From: Pontibacillus marinus BH030004 = DSM 16465
Lineage (GTDB): Bacteria; Bacillota; Bacilli; Bacillales; BH030062
NCBI RefSeq assembly: GCF_000425225.1
Contig: NZ_KE384331.1
Coordinates: 151,508 to 190,808 of the forward strand
Direction of reading: 5' to 3'
Length of the DNA: 39,301 bases
The position numbers were made by a program, and so were the translations under genes. Under the pieces are notes generated by a model. It had not been told where the DNA came from. It ran no database searches and saw only the letters and a program-made list of their open reading frames with translations. Of the stretch, positions 17,818-25,756 are shown in pieces; position 1 is the stretch's first letter; the number at the start of each line of letters is the position of its first letter.

Positions 17818-19059
17818 TTAAGCTTCATACTTTTTAAAGATTAACGTTGCATTATGACCGCCAAAACCTAATGAGTTACTTAATACAGCTCCTACATCAA
17901 GCTTCTTCGGTTCATTTGGTACGATATCCAGGTCACAGTCTGGATCTGGATTTTCGTAGTTTGTTGTTGGTGGTACAGTTTGATCTAAGATGGACTTAAT
18001 GGAGATGACTGCTTCGATTGCACCAGCTGCTCCAAGTAAGTGTCCCGTCATCGATTTTGTTGAACTCATTGCCAGCTCATAAGCATGGTTACCGAATACG
18101 GATTTTACCGCTTCTGTTTCATACTTATCATTTAAGGCTGTACCTGTTCCATGAGCGTTTACGTAATCAACTTGGCTTGGCTTTAATTCAGCGTCTTCAA
18201 GAGCCTGCGTCATAGCGCGAGCTGCTCCTTCACCTGTTGGTGCTGGAGATGTGATATGATAAGCATCTCCTGTTGAACCGTACCCTACAATTTCAGCATA
18301 GATTGTTGCACCACGAGCCTGTGCTGATTCTAGTGTCTCAAGTACAAGAATTCCAGAACCTTCACCCATTACAAAGCCAGAACGTTCTTTATCGAATGGT
18401 CGACTTGCTTTGTTAGGGTCTTCTACTGTAGATAGTGCCTTCATAGAAGAGAAACCTGCAAATGACATTGGTGTGATCGGCGCTTCTGCCCCACCTGCGA
18501 TCATGTAATCCGCATCGCCACGTTCGATAACTTTAAATGCATCACCTATTGAGTTTGCACCTGATGCACAAGCTGTTACGGAACAAGAGTTAATTCCTTT
18601 TGCTCCTGTCGCAATGGAGACCTGTCCAGCAGCCATATCTGGGATAAGCATCGGTACGAAGAAAGGACTTACACGACGAGCTCCTTTATCGATGTACTTA
18701 CGGAACTGCTCATCATAAGTCGTCATCCCTCCGATTCCGGAGCCGATCCATACGCCTGTACGGTGAGCGATTTCTTCATTAATGTCTAGGTCAGCATCTT
18801 TAATCGCCATGAGAGCGGCTGCTAGTGCATATTGCGTGAAAGGATCCATACGGCGAGCTTCTTTCTTATCGAAATAATCGCCCGGCTCGAATTCTTTTAG
18901 TTCTGCTGCTACTTTTGCAGGGAATTCATCCTTGTCCACTTTTGTTACTGGTGCAATACCTGATTGTCCTTCTAATAAACTTTTCCACATTGTATTTACG
19001 TCGTTACCTAGTGGGGAAACAGCCCCCATTCCTGTAACTACTACACGTCTTGAACCCAT
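17818..19059 (-). CDS. fabF: Beta-ketoacyl-ACP synthase II (FabF)
   Basis: Condenses malonyl-ACP with acyl-ACP in fatty-acid chain elongation. The 413-aa thiolase-fold product shows the complete Cys-His-His triad: C164 in [10 protein letters not shown]303 in [11 protein letters not shown] and H340 in [11 protein letters not shown]. The start is set at 19059 ([12 protein letters not shown]), 8 nt after GGAGGAGG; the upstream in-frame TTG is part of that ribosome-binding site. It follows fabH closely as a two-gene operon, with FapR-type control upstream of fabH. Confidence 0.97.
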   Translation of the reverse strand: MGSRRVVVTGMGAVSPLGNDVNTMWKSLLEGQSGIAPVTKVDKDEFPAKVAAELKEFEPGDYFDKKEARRMDPFTQYALAAALMAIKDADLDINEEIAHRTGVWIGSGIGGMTTYDEQFRKYIDKGARRVSPFFVPMLIPDMAAGQVSIATGAKGINSCSVTACASGANSIGDAFKVIERGDADYMIAGGAEAPITPMSFAGFSSMKALSTVEDPNKASRPFDKERSGFVMGEGSGILVLETLESAQARGATIYAEIVGYGSTGDAYHITSPAPTGEGAARAMTQALEDAELKPSQVDYVNAHGTGTALNDKYETEAVKSVFGNHAYELAMSSTKSMTGHLLGAAGAIEAVISIKSILDQTVPPTTNYENPDPDCDLDIVPNEPKKLDVGAVLSNSLGFGGHNATLIFKKYEA

Positions 19060-19077
19060 TTGAATATCCTCCTCCAA

Positions 19078-20022
19078 TTAGATTCCATATCGTAATGCAA
19101 CAGCGCCCCAGGTTAAACCTCCACCGAAGCCGACAAGCACTACAAGATCGTTATCTTTTATTTTACCGTTTTCTACGTTCTCTGATAAGGCAATTGGGAT
19201 AGATGCAGATGATGTATTTCCATAACGTCTTACGGAATCAGCCATTTTTTCTTCTGGAATTTCTAAACGTTGACGAGCTGCTTCCATAATTCGAATGTTC
19301 GCTTGGTGCGGAATTAAGAAATCAACATCTTCTTTCGTTAAGCCTGCTTTTTCAATAACACTGATCGATGATTCAGGCATTTGACGAACAGCAAACTTAA
19401 AGACGTCACGTCCACTCATTTTAATAAAGGCATCTTCTTTTGATTGGTAAAGGTGCTCAGCCCCAGTACCATCGGAACCTAGTTCAAATGATAGAATTCC
19501 TTTTCCTTCACTTACCGGACCGAGAACGGTTGCTCCTGCTCCATCACCAAATAAAACACAGGTATTACGGTCTGTCCAGTCTGTTATTTTTGATAATTTT
19601 TCAGCACCTATGATCAAAACATTGTCATAAGCCCCTGTTTCGATAAATTGTTTCGCTGTAATCATTCCGTACATAAACCCAGCACATGCTGCAGCTAAAT
19701 CCATGGATGCAGCATTTTTTGCACCTAGTCGTGCTTGTATATGGTTCGCTACAGACGGGAAAGGCTGATCTGGTGTTACGGTTGCGACAAGTATTAAATC
19801 TAAGTCTTCACCAGATAAGTTCGCTTTGTCTAAAGCTTTCACGGCTGCTTCATAAGCCATATCTGATGTTTCCATTTCATCAGTGGCAAAACGACGTTCC
19901 TCGATCCCAGTTCGGGTACGAATCCATTCATCATTTGTATCAACGAGTTTTTCCATATCAAAATTGGTAAAAACTCGTTCAGGGACGTAATGTCCAGTCC
20001 CTAAAATACCTGCACTCCTCAT
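19078..20022 (-). CDS. fabH: Beta-ketoacyl-ACP synthase III (FabH)
   Basis: Starts fatty-acid synthesis by condensing acyl-CoA primers with malonyl-ACP; in Bacilli the primers are mainly branched. The 314-aa product begins [15 protein letters not shown] and has the complete triad: C113 in LAAACAGF, H239 in IPHQANIR and N269 in [15 protein letters not shown] precedes the ATG by 8 nt. It corresponds to B. subtilis fabHA by position, next to fabF and yjzB. A FapR operator overlaps its promoter. Confidence 0.97.
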   Translation of the reverse strand: MRSAGILGTGHYVPERVFTNFDMEKLVDTNDEWIRTRTGIEERRFATDEMETSDMAYEAAVKALDKANLSGEDLDLILVATVTPDQPFPSVANHIQARLGAKNAASMDLAAACAGFMYGMITAKQFIETGAYDNVLIIGAEKLSKITDWTDRNTCVLFGDGAGATVLGPVSEGKGILSFELGSDGTGAEHLYQSKEDAFIKMSGRDVFKFAVRQMPESSISVIEKAGLTKEDVDFLIPHQANIRIMEAARQRLEIPEEKMADSVRRYGNTSSASIPIALSENVENGKIKDNDLVVLVGFGGGLTWGAVALRYGI

Positions 20023-20047
20023 ATGGTCATCCCCTTAATGGTAGTAT

Positions 20048-20077
20048 ATAATATCAATTCTTATGACTTGGTACTAA
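20048..20077 (-). promoter_or_regulatory. fabH promoter with FapR operator
   Basis: The minus-strand sequence TTAGTACCAAGTCATAA (20061-20077) fits the 17-bp FapR operator (TTAGTACC followed by an imperfect repeat). It covers the putative -35 TTAGTA (20072-20077), with an 18-bp spacer and -10 TATTAT (20048-20053). FapR represses fab genes and is released by malonyl-CoA. That it does so here is inference from a good match. Confidence 0.75.
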
Positions 20078-20188
20078 TTTTAAGTGATCTTTTTTTAACT
20101 TGCAAGTGCATCTCTTCGTCATCATTAGACACTCGCCCTTTCTCGGTCAAGCATTTACCCATACTATAATCATAAGGAGGTGTGCACC

Positions 20189-20410
20189 GTGGCGAAACAA
20201 AATGAACCATCTAAGAATAATGAGCCCCTGGATTTCAACCAATTTATGTTCGGACGTCCGGCTAATGACAAGCAACCAACTTCTCAACCAAAAGCCGAAG
20301 AAGACGAGTCATTTGATATCTTTGATACAACCTCTACTCTATTTGAAACCTACCGCCAACTTTCTCCTTATTTCGAACACATCACAAATATAATTAAGAA
20401 AATGAAATAA
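20189..20410 (+). CDS. yjzB: YjzB-position small acidic protein
   Basis: A 73-aa hydrophilic, acidic protein. It opens with a low-complexity stretch rich in Asn, Pro and Gln and ends in a predicted amphipathic helix (LFETYRQLSPYFEHITNIIKKM). No membrane segment is seen. The GTG start at 20189 lies 8 nt after AGGAGG; the nearer in-frame GTG at 20180 overlaps that site. It is divergent from fabH and convergent with med, exactly the place of yjzB in B. subtilis. The name rests on position; I cannot confirm sequence identity from memory. Function is unknown. A -10-like TATAAT is at 20165-20170. Confidence 0.7.
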   Translation: MAKQNEPSKNNEPLDFNQFMFGRPANDKQPTSQPKAEEDESFDIFDTTSTLFETYRQLSPYFEHITNIIKKMK

Positions 20411-20483
20411 TGGTCCCGTAAACGACCCGTGTTTTGTCGATTAAGTCGACAAAAACCGGGGCGTATGCGGCACCATCTTTTTT
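20410..20483. terminator. Very long terminator hairpin between yjzB and med
   Basis: A 67-nt interrupted helix: ATGGT/ACCAT, CCG/CGG, ACG/CGT, CCCG/CGGG and TTTTGTCGA/TCGACAAAA closing a TTAAG loop, followed by CTTTTTT. It starts on the last base of yjzB, and the med stop codon overlaps the T-run. Confidence 0.8.
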
Positions 20484-21438
20484 ACATCTCATGAGGGAGT
20501 TGTCCAGTTTTTTTGTATTGTTTGACAGCTGATTTAACTTTATCCACTAAAGGTTCAGGTGTACTTGGGCTAAATTTCCCTAACGTAATTGCATCATCTT
20601 GAAAATCAAATGTTAGAATGCCTTCTTTTAATTCACCTTTGTTAAACTGTTTCGCAGTTTGAACATACAAGCGATCTACATGCTGAATCGTACTTGTTAA
20701 GATGGTATTGGGAGCAATTTCTGATTGGTCACTAACGTACCCAATAGCATGCAAACCATCTTTATTTATCTGCTGAATTAAAGGTACGCTAAAGCTATCC
20801 CCCGCTGGATAATAAACATCAACATTTTGAGACTTCATCTGACTGTAAATCTGTTTCGCCCGCATTTTATTGTCCCAACTTCTTACGTACCGAATGGTTA
20901 CATCTACATTTGGGTTCTGGTGCTTGACTCCTTCATAAAAGCCTTCAACTTCAGGTTGCCACTCATAAGCAGCGATTATTCCCACATGGTTTGTCTTTGA
21001 AAAACCACCAGCTACCATACCACCAAAGAAACCCATTGCATGTGCGCTAAAGTTTAAGCTTGTAATATTTTCACCTTTCACATTTCCATTAAAATATACA
21101 AAATGAATATCAGGATAGGCTTTTTGAATTTCATCAAAATACTGCCCAAAACGACTACCATGACCGAATACAAGATTCACACCTTTTTGTGAAAATTCTT
21201 GGACGGCTTTATGTGTAGCTTTTTTCGTTTGAATATGTTCTTTAAAATACACATCAACATCGAGCTCTTCCTTTATCTGAAGAAGGCCCTTATATCCTTT
21301 TTGACCCCATGCTTGATCATGGACTGTACTCTCCACAAGCATACCAACACTTTGAATTTTGCCTTTTCCCATCGTATCAGCACAACCTGATAATACTCCC
21401 ATTACTAGTACGGTTATGAGAAGCAAACGCGGCAACAT
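20482..21438 (-). CDS. med: Med-like BMP-family lipoprotein
   Basis: A 318-aa protein with a lipoprotein signal peptide (MLPRLLLITVLVMGVLSGC; lipobox LSGC, Cys19). It has a BMP/PnrA-type periplasmic-binding fold, seen in SVGMLVEST, DQAWGQKGYKGL, VFGHGSRFG, AAYEWQPEVEGFYEG and YPAGDSFSVPLIQQI. Length and position (upstream of fabH on the same strand, next to yjzB) match B. subtilis Med, a positive regulator of competence. In B. subtilis comZ follows med; here there is no room for it. Its promoter overlaps a 26-bp dyad. A nucleoside-like ligand is possible but untested. Confidence 0.85.
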   Translation of the reverse strand: MLPRLLLITVLVMGVLSGCADTMGKGKIQSVGMLVESTVHDQAWGQKGYKGLLQIKEELDVDVYFKEHIQTKKATHKAVQEFSQKGVNLVFGHGSRFGQYFDEIQKAYPDIHFVYFNGNVKGENITSLNFSAHAMGFFGGMVAGGFSKTNHVGIIAAYEWQPEVEGFYEGVKHQNPNVDVTIRYVRSWDNKMRAKQIYSQMKSQNVDVYYPAGDSFSVPLIQQINKDGLHAIGYVSDQSEIAPNTILTSTIQHVDRLYVQTAKQFNKGELKEGILTFDFQDDAITLGKFSPSTPEPLVDKVKSAVKQYKKTGQLPHEM

Positions 21439-21489
21439 TTAGCGCACCCCACTTAAACTGTCATTCCTGTTGCGACATAATCTAGTCAT

Positions 21490-21539
21490 ATTGTATCGTT
21501 AATCCCTACGCTCGTAAACGTTTGCATCTTAACGTTTAC
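21490..21539 (-). promoter_or_regulatory. med promoter with overlapping dyad (cre-like)
   Basis: Minus strand: -35 TTTACG (21513-21518), a 17-bp spacer and -10 TACAAT (21490-21495). A dyad GTAAACGTT - 8 nt - AACGTTTAC (21514-21539) begins within the -35. Its left arm, on the plus strand at 21513-21526, matches the catabolite-responsive element TGWAANCGNTNNCA at all fixed positions but the first. No T-run follows, so it is not a terminator of yjaV. LacI-family control is inferred. Confidence 0.55.
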
Positions 21540-21545
21540 TAAAAC

Positions 21546-22139
21546 TTAATAATAATAGGATGGAAACCGTTTTTGATGATCCTTCAACATTTTCATCCCT
21601 TTTTCTAAAGAAATGGTAGGAGCTATACACTTATCATTCCGCTCTTCATTGCTTTCCATTCCGACTTTGATCAGATCCGTATCCCAGGGTTGAGTAACGA
21701 TTGATTTTATAACCGGGGTTATATCTGAAACATAAACACTTTTCTCCGTTATAGATGTTGATTCACTTGTCATCCAAGGTCCATAAACGTGAGGTAATTC
21801 TATGGTGGTCCAGGATTGAGTTGATCGGGATGCTCCATCAACATTCACTCTAAAATAGTGGGATGCAGAAATTTCTCTTAGCTTCTCGAATGGAGGGTTG
21901 TGCTGCTGGTCATCAAGTGCAATTAGGGCATCGATACATTCTCCTGCATCCACATTTAGAGCTTCTTCAACTGATTCAACTCGTGAAAAATTAGTATTTC
22001 GTCCTACAAACATCTCAAGGGTTTCCTTTTGTTCCGTATTAGCTATATCAATACCAATTACGGTCTCTCCGTCATCTAGCCACTCTCTTATTAAGTGAAA
22101 ACCTACCCATTGAAAACATCCCCATACCAGTTTCGTCAT
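21546..22139 (-). CDS. yjaV: YjaV-like degenerate nucleotide-sugar epimerase fold protein
   Basis: A 197-aa protein with the outline of a short-chain dehydrogenase/epimerase N terminus: a beta strand MTKLVWGCFQWVGFHLI, then ETVIGIDI ending in an acidic residue. The glycine-rich nucleotide loop reads GCFQWVG rather than GGxGFxG, and no catalytic YxxxK is evident. It may therefore be non-catalytic. IELPHVYGPW resembles the substrate-domain LRxxNVYGP motif of epimerases. Length and position between med and yjaU match B. subtilis YjaV (about 195 aa). Function is unknown. Confidence 0.75.
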   Translation of the reverse strand: MTKLVWGCFQWVGFHLIREWLDDGETVIGIDIANTEQKETLEMFVGRNTNFSRVESVEEALNVDAGECIDALIALDDQQHNPPFEKLREISASHYFRVNVDGASRSTQSWTTIELPHVYGPWMTSESTSITEKSVYVSDITPVIKSIVTQPWDTDLIKVGMESNEERNDKCIAPTISLEKGMKMLKDHQKRFPSYYY

Positions 22140-22189
22140 AACGTTCCCCTCCTATTGCATCCTATGAAATGTGATTCACAGACATGAGT

Positions 22190-22948
22190 TTAATAAGGGT
22201 TTTCGAGCGTTGATTCATACGATCTTAAAAACTGAAGAACCGTTGATGTGACTCTGGGTAAAATCGGCTGAATAGCCAGCTTTAATTCAACTGTGTGATC
22301 CGCTTCTTGTTGTTGCTCTTCAAAACGTCGACTATGATTATGAACCGTATAATACGGGTTCGCTACATCATGAAAAATAAGCACGGGTGATGATGTTTTA
22401 GGCATTTGGTAGTCCTTTATAATTTCATGATCTATATGGTTTTCATCAATTTCATAAGATTGAGCTAATTCTTTTTTAAAGCGTTTAAAATAGAGCTGGT
22501 TCATTTGTTCTTGTTCATAAAGAGCTTTTAAGCTGAGACATGGTGTGAAGAATGTCATTGAACGGAAAGCCATGTTGTGTTTCTCCTGCCAATGTAAAGC
22601 TGTTAAAGCTCCCATACCTTCAGCGACAACATGGATGTAAGGATTCACTGTCACTTGACGACGAACGTGCTGATAAAGTTGATTCAGTAAATGTACGGAC
22701 TTCTTACTTCCCCATGCATTTCCATACAGGTTACTTGTAAATAAGGTGTATCCTTTATCTAAAAGATAGTGAATAAACTTCGAGCGTTCCGGATGTTCCA
22801 GCCAAAACGCTTGATTGTCTTCAACGTAGTGTCCTGAATCCCCGAGGTAAAGAACGAGATATCCATTAGGTTTTTCTGGAATATGGAGAAGACAAGGCTG
22901 GTTATCCAGTCGGAATGCTCTTGTCATTGATGTTGACGATTCGTACAT
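22190..22948 (-). CDS. yjaU: YjaU-like alpha/beta-hydrolase fold protein
   Basis: A roughly 252-aa protein with an alpha/beta-hydrolase layout: YLVLYLGDSGHY after the first strands, VVAEGMGALTALHW at the nucleophile elbow and PVLIFHDVANPYYTVHNHSRRF in the late domain. The elbow reads AEGMG, so the usual Ser of GxSxG is Gly. The fold is kept but esterase chemistry looks doubtful. The start at 22948 has AAGGATG at suitable spacing; an ATG four codons upstream touches the ribosome-binding site. Operon order yjaU-yjaV-med is as in B. subtilis. Confidence 0.72.
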   Translation of the reverse strand: MYESSTSMTRAFRLDNQPCLLHIPEKPNGYLVLYLGDSGHYVEDNQAFWLEHPERSKFIHYLLDKGYTLFTSNLYGNAWGSKKSVHLLNQLYQHVRRQVTVNPYIHVVAEGMGALTALHWQEKHNMAFRSMTFFTPCLSLKALYEQEQMNQLYFKRFKKELAQSYEIDENHIDHEIIKDYQMPKTSSPVLIFHDVANPYYTVHNHSRRFEEQQQEADHTVELKLAIQPILPRVTSTVLQFLRSYESTLENPY

Positions 22949-23113
22949 GGTTTTGATCATCCTTTTTAAAGGGATTCTATCCTCTATAATGTATGTTATT
23001 ATGAGATATTCGTATGGTTACACGCCTTTGTATGAAAAAGAATGTCATTTGGTGAACGATTTTTTTGTTCGAATACTTTTTGAGTGCGAACTGCGCTCTA
23101 GGCGGCGGTCTGG

Positions 23114-23259
23114 TTCAGGCGGTTTCATCTTAGATTCAGGCGTTCTTTGATCCAGTTCAGGCCGTTTGACTGGGATGTGGTCGGTCTTTGTTTAAATTCA
23201 AGCGGATTCATTCAATATTCAGGCGGTTATTATACCTTTTCAGGCGAACGACTAAATGC
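23114..23259. repeat. Array of seven 21-bp units (TTCAGGCGG core)
   Basis: Units begin at 23114, 23135, 23156, 23177 (degenerate, 20 bp), 23197, 23218 and 23239. Each opens with TTCAGGCGG or a close variant and continues with about 12 variable bases. The array occupies the roughly 420-bp divergent gap between yjaU and yjzD. The rest of that gap has a poly-T stretch and a GCGC-containing segment before the array and a C-rich run just after it. I see no gene in the gap. Confidence 0.75.
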
Positions 23260-23370
23260 TCCTCCCCCCCTGATCAGAAAAACTCTTACAAGAACGGTGG
23301 AATTTTATTTATTTTTTTGTAAACGTTTGATAAACTTAAAGCAGAATGTCGAAACAGAGGTGAGATCGAT

Positions 23371-23547
23371 ATGCGTTTGTTATGGACTATTATTTGGAGT
23401 TTTTTACTAAGCAGCATGGTTACATATGTAGTTAGTTCCATGCAAGGTGGTTCCTTTACATGGTCGGCTGTTATCGCGTCTACGGTTGCATTTGTATTAG
23501 CCGTTGTTGCTTTAGGTGAAGGGGCTCTAAAAGAAGAAGCCGAATAA
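23371..23547 (+). CDS. yjzD: YjzD family small membrane protein (DUF2929)
   Basis: A 58-aa protein with two hydrophobic segments (LLWTIIWSFLLSSMVTYVVSSM and FTWSAVIASTVAFVLAVVAL) and a short acidic tail (EGALKEEAE). GAGGTGA precedes the ATG by about 7 nt. It lies next to yjzC and upstream of yjaU, as in B. subtilis, and fits my memory of the DUF2929/YjzD family. Function is unknown. A strong terminator follows directly. Confidence 0.8.
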   Translation: MRLLWTIIWSFLLSSMVTYVVSSMQGGSFTWSAVIASTVAFVLAVVALGEGALKEEAE

Positions 23548-23550
23548 AAG

Positions 23551-23585
23551 ATCCTCCTTCCATTTGAGGAAGGAGGATTTTTTTG
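23551..23585 (+). terminator. Terminator of yjzD
   Basis: A perfect 11-bp stem ATCCTCCTTCC / GGAAGGAGGAT with a 6-nt loop, then a run of T. Confidence 0.88.
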
Positions 23586-23634
23586 ACTCTTGAGCATGCA
23601 TCCTACTGTGATGGATGCTTTTATTATGAGAAAA

Positions 23635-23814
23635 TCAAGGCTTACGTTTGTATGTCCAAACACGGTCTTTATTGGAGTTTGACGGAAAACTTTCGCCTGC
23701 ATTTAAGTGAATTTGCTTTGGGCCTTTAACCATACTTCCTGTTTCTCCAATTTCAACATAAAACCCATTGTTTGGTGCTTTATCGCCATGCTTAAATTGA
23801 TGTCTCTGTCCCAT
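23635..23814 (-). CDS. yjzC: YjzC family protein
   Basis: A 59-aa basic protein that reads MGQRHQFKHGDKAPNNGFY, then VEIGETGSMVKGPKQIHLNA, and ends KDRVWTYKRKP. This is the YjzC family pattern (short, soluble, GDKAPNNGxYxExGE), of unknown role. It is convergent with yjzD, and the pair keeps the B. subtilis location. It is shorter than 60 codons but has a clear homologue pattern, a normal ATG and a GGAG-like site (AAAAAGGAG) upstream. Confidence 0.85.
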   Translation of the reverse strand: MGQRHQFKHGDKAPNNGFYVEIGETGSMVKGPKQIHLNAGESFPSNSNKDRVWTYKRKP

Positions 23815-23889
23815 ATCTCATACTCCTTTTTCGTATAGGATATAGGTCTAGTTTGACTCAGTGGTGTAGAATTATACAGGTGGAAGGAT

Positions 23890-24294
23890 TTAGTACCACG
23901 GCAATGCGCTTATGGCAACGAGTGCTGCGAGCGGTAGGATGAGACGTCTGAATCGGTTTGGTGGAGCATAACCATAACCATATGGTGCCCCATATCCATA
24001 GCCTCCATAAGCTCCATAGCCATAGCCACCATAACCGCCATATCCGCTTGGTGCGTAACCGTACCCATATTGGCGATCACCTGCATCTCTCGTTTGGGAT
24101 TGCTCTTGTTGTTTTCGCTCTTCATCCGTAAGAGGGACAGCTAAGTAAAGGTAATCACCATCGACACCAGTAACAATACCATCAATGTTTTGGCCATCTA
24201 CCGTTTGGGCAAGGACATATTGATTCATATGTTTATTACATAGAGAATACATATGGTGATAATTCGTATTCTGATTTTTTCTCCCTTTTTTCAT
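23890..24294 (-). CDS. Gly/Tyr-rich protein of unknown function
   Basis: A 134-aa protein in three parts. Residues 1-60 form a small beta-rich domain (LCNKHMNQYVLAQTVDGQN, GIVTGVDGDYLYLAVP) that resembles a short Sm-like or SH3-like barrel. Residues 75-112 are a tract of repeated Gly-Tyr and Gly-Gly-Tyr units. The C terminus is RRLILPLAALVAISALPWY, a hydrophobic end typical of a class of Bacillus surface or spore-associated hypotheticals. GAGGAGG lies 8 nt before the ATG. Localisation and role are unknown. Confidence 0.75.
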   Translation of the reverse strand: MKKGRKNQNTNYHHMYSLCNKHMNQYVLAQTVDGQNIDGIVTGVDGDYLYLAVPLTDEERKQQEQSQTRDAGDRQYGYGYAPSGYGGYGGYGYGAYGGYGYGAPYGYGYAPPNRFRRLILPLAALVAISALPWY

Positions 24295-24422
24295 GCGAAC
24301 AACCTCCTCATCGATAGGGTATTCACCTAAGGAAAAAATGTGAAAAAGGAAAATATACGATTTAAGGACAGGAACGACTCATAAAAAACGAACTCTTATA
24401 GATATTGAAGGAGGAAATGTCG

Positions 24423-25253
24423 ATGGAACTTGTGGACAAGCTTATACTTTTATTCCAATATTTATTCTTAGGCGTGTTTCAAGGGTTTACAGAACCAATA
24501 CCAATCTCTTCAAGTGGTCACCTTGTCATTTTACGTGATCTCTTTAACCTTGAACTAGGCGGCTTGATGTTCGAGGTTTTCGTTAACTTTGGTTCTTTAA
24601 TTGCTGTTTTAATTGTCTATCGCAATGATTTGATCCGACTCATAAAAAATGGTTGGGGCTTTTTGTTTCAAAATCAACGTGATCAAGAAACGTCTAATGA
24701 TTTTCGCTTCATTGTGTATCTCATTATCGGAACCATTCCAGCTGCCGTATTAGGTATTGTTTTTGGCGATTGGATTGAAAACACGTTCGGTGAATCTGCC
24801 AAGTTAGTTGGGATCACCCTAATTATTACGGGGATCGCCCTATGGATTATTCGCAACTTAAAAGGTAGCAAAGGTGATGGCGATCTTTCCATATGGGACG
24901 TGCTCATCATTGGATTTGCTCAAGCTGTTGCATTAATGCCAGGTATCAGTCGTTCAGGAGCTACGATCGTCGCTGCAATGCTCATTGGTACAAAAAAAGC
25001 GACAGCTCTTCGCTTTTCATTCTTACTTTATATCCCTGTAAGTCTTGGAACGGTTGTGCTTAACATTGATGAATTTATCAACAGTGGCGTCTTCTCTACA
25101 ATGCTAATCCCATACTTGCTCGCATTCCTAGGCTCTATTGTTGCATCCTATTTTGCACTTAAGTGGTTTATCAATGTTATGAAAGAAGGGAACCTTAAAT
25201 ACTTTGCTTTCTACTGCTTCATTGTGGGGGCATTAGTTTTCCTATTTCTATAA
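24423..25253 (+). CDS. uppP: Undecaprenyl-diphosphatase (UppP/BacA family)
   Basis: Polytopic membrane enzyme that dephosphorylates undecaprenyl pyrophosphate, recycling the lipid carrier for peptidoglycan and teichoic acid. The 276-aa product has the two family motifs: QGFTEPIPISSSGHLV near the N terminus (the more usual form is QGxTEFLPISSTGH) and MPGISRSGATI near residue 180. About eight hydrophobic helices are seen. The start at 24423 lies 8 nt after AAGGAGG. The P in TEPIP and the S in SSSGH place it in a variant subgroup. A second phosphatase elsewhere in the genome is likely. Confidence 0.88.
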   Translation: MELVDKLILLFQYLFLGVFQGFTEPIPISSSGHLVILRDLFNLELGGLMFEVFVNFGSLIAVLIVYRNDLIRLIKNGWGFLFQNQRDQETSNDFRFIVYLIIGTIPAAVLGIVFGDWIENTFGESAKLVGITLIITGIALWIIRNLKGSKGDGDLSIWDVLIIGFAQAVALMPGISRSGATIVAAMLIGTKKATALRFSFLLYIPVSLGTVVLNIDEFINSGVFSTMLIPYLLAFLGSIVASYFALKWFINVMKEGNLKYFAFYCFIVGALVFLFL

Positions 25254-25262
25254 TTGATTTAA

Positions 25263-25289
25263 GCAGCATCTCTTATTGAGGTGCTGTTT
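25263..25289 (+). terminator. Terminator of uppP
   Basis: CAGCATCTC / GAGGTGCTG stem (one G-U or mismatch pair), then TTTTCTTTT. Confidence 0.75.
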
Positions 25290-25362
25290 TCTTTTGAACA
25301 AATCTTTTATGTTTCAGTTTCTTCATTTATGGATAAATACATACTAAAAGGAGGTTCAAGTC

Positions 25363-25500
25363 ATGTTTTGGGCAATAATTATTTTAATTATCTTGTGGTT
25401 ACTTGGCTTCACAATCATTGGCAATGGCCTCGTTCACTTCTTGCTCGTATTGGCACTTGTCTTACTTATTGTGCGCCTTATCCAAGGAAGAAAGCCTTGA
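25363..25500 (+). CDS. Lmo0937-type 45-aa membrane protein
   Basis: The product reads MFWAIIILIILWLLGFTIIG, then NGLVHFLLVLALVLLIVRLI, then QGRKP: two adjacent hydrophobic helices with a basic C terminus. This is the pattern of the lmo0937 family of very small membrane proteins, often stress-induced. AAGGAGG lies about 8 nt before the ATG. It is monocistronic and followed by a strong terminator. Function is unknown. Confidence 0.8.
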   Translation: MFWAIIILIILWLLGFTIIGNGLVHFLLVLALVLLIVRLIQGRKP

Positions 25501-25514
25501 CGTAAACTTTAAAG

Positions 25515-25560
25515 AATTCCAACCTACACTTTTCTGTAGGTTGGAATTTTTATTTTTTCT
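25515..25560 (+). terminator. Terminator of the 45-aa membrane protein gene
   Basis: A 14-bp perfect stem AATTCCAACCTACA / TGTAGGTTGGAATT, then T-rich sequence. Confidence 0.88.
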
Positions 25561-25580
25561 TGGCTAAACACCGCTTTCTC

Positions 25581-25713
25581 TAAAGAAAACTTGCCGATTG
25601 GCAAGCCTTTAAGGCGCAGACAGAGGCTTAGCCTTGGCTTATACTTCATACTTTCAAAATTTTCACTACTTCGAATCGCCCCGTTGCTAAAATTTTATAC
25701 TTTTAACGTGCAT
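25581..25713. repeat. Interspersed element, full-length copy
   Basis: Starts taaagaaaacttgccgatt with an internal palindrome CTTGCC-GATT-GGCAAG and ends ttgctaaaattttatac...ttaacgtgca. It shares both ends with the shortened copy at 4321-4377. It lies against the minus-strand terminator of moaD. No open reading frame of substance; a non-autonomous mobile or structural repeat is likely. Confidence 0.6.
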
Positions 25714-25714
25714 T

Positions 25715-25745
25715 AAAAAACTGACCACTCTAATGAGCGGTCAGC
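25715..25745 (-). terminator. Terminator of mobB-moaE-moaD
   Basis: CTGACC / GGTCAG with an inner CTC / GAG pairing, followed on the minus strand by TTTTTT. Confidence 0.8.
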
Positions 25746-25756
25746 TTTCATGAAAA

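Noticed and set aside
21514-21539. Terminator of yjaV
   Set aside because: The inverted repeat is perfect but no T-run follows on the minus strand, and it overlaps the med -35.
23114-23259. CRISPR array
   Set aside because: The repeated core is only 8-9 bp with about 12-bp variable parts, the unit is 21 bp, and no cas gene is present.
22947-23410. Two overlapping plus-strand ORFs of 67 and 87 aa
   Set aside because: They run through the 21-bp array and the yjzD leader in non-conserved frames and lack ribosome-binding sites.
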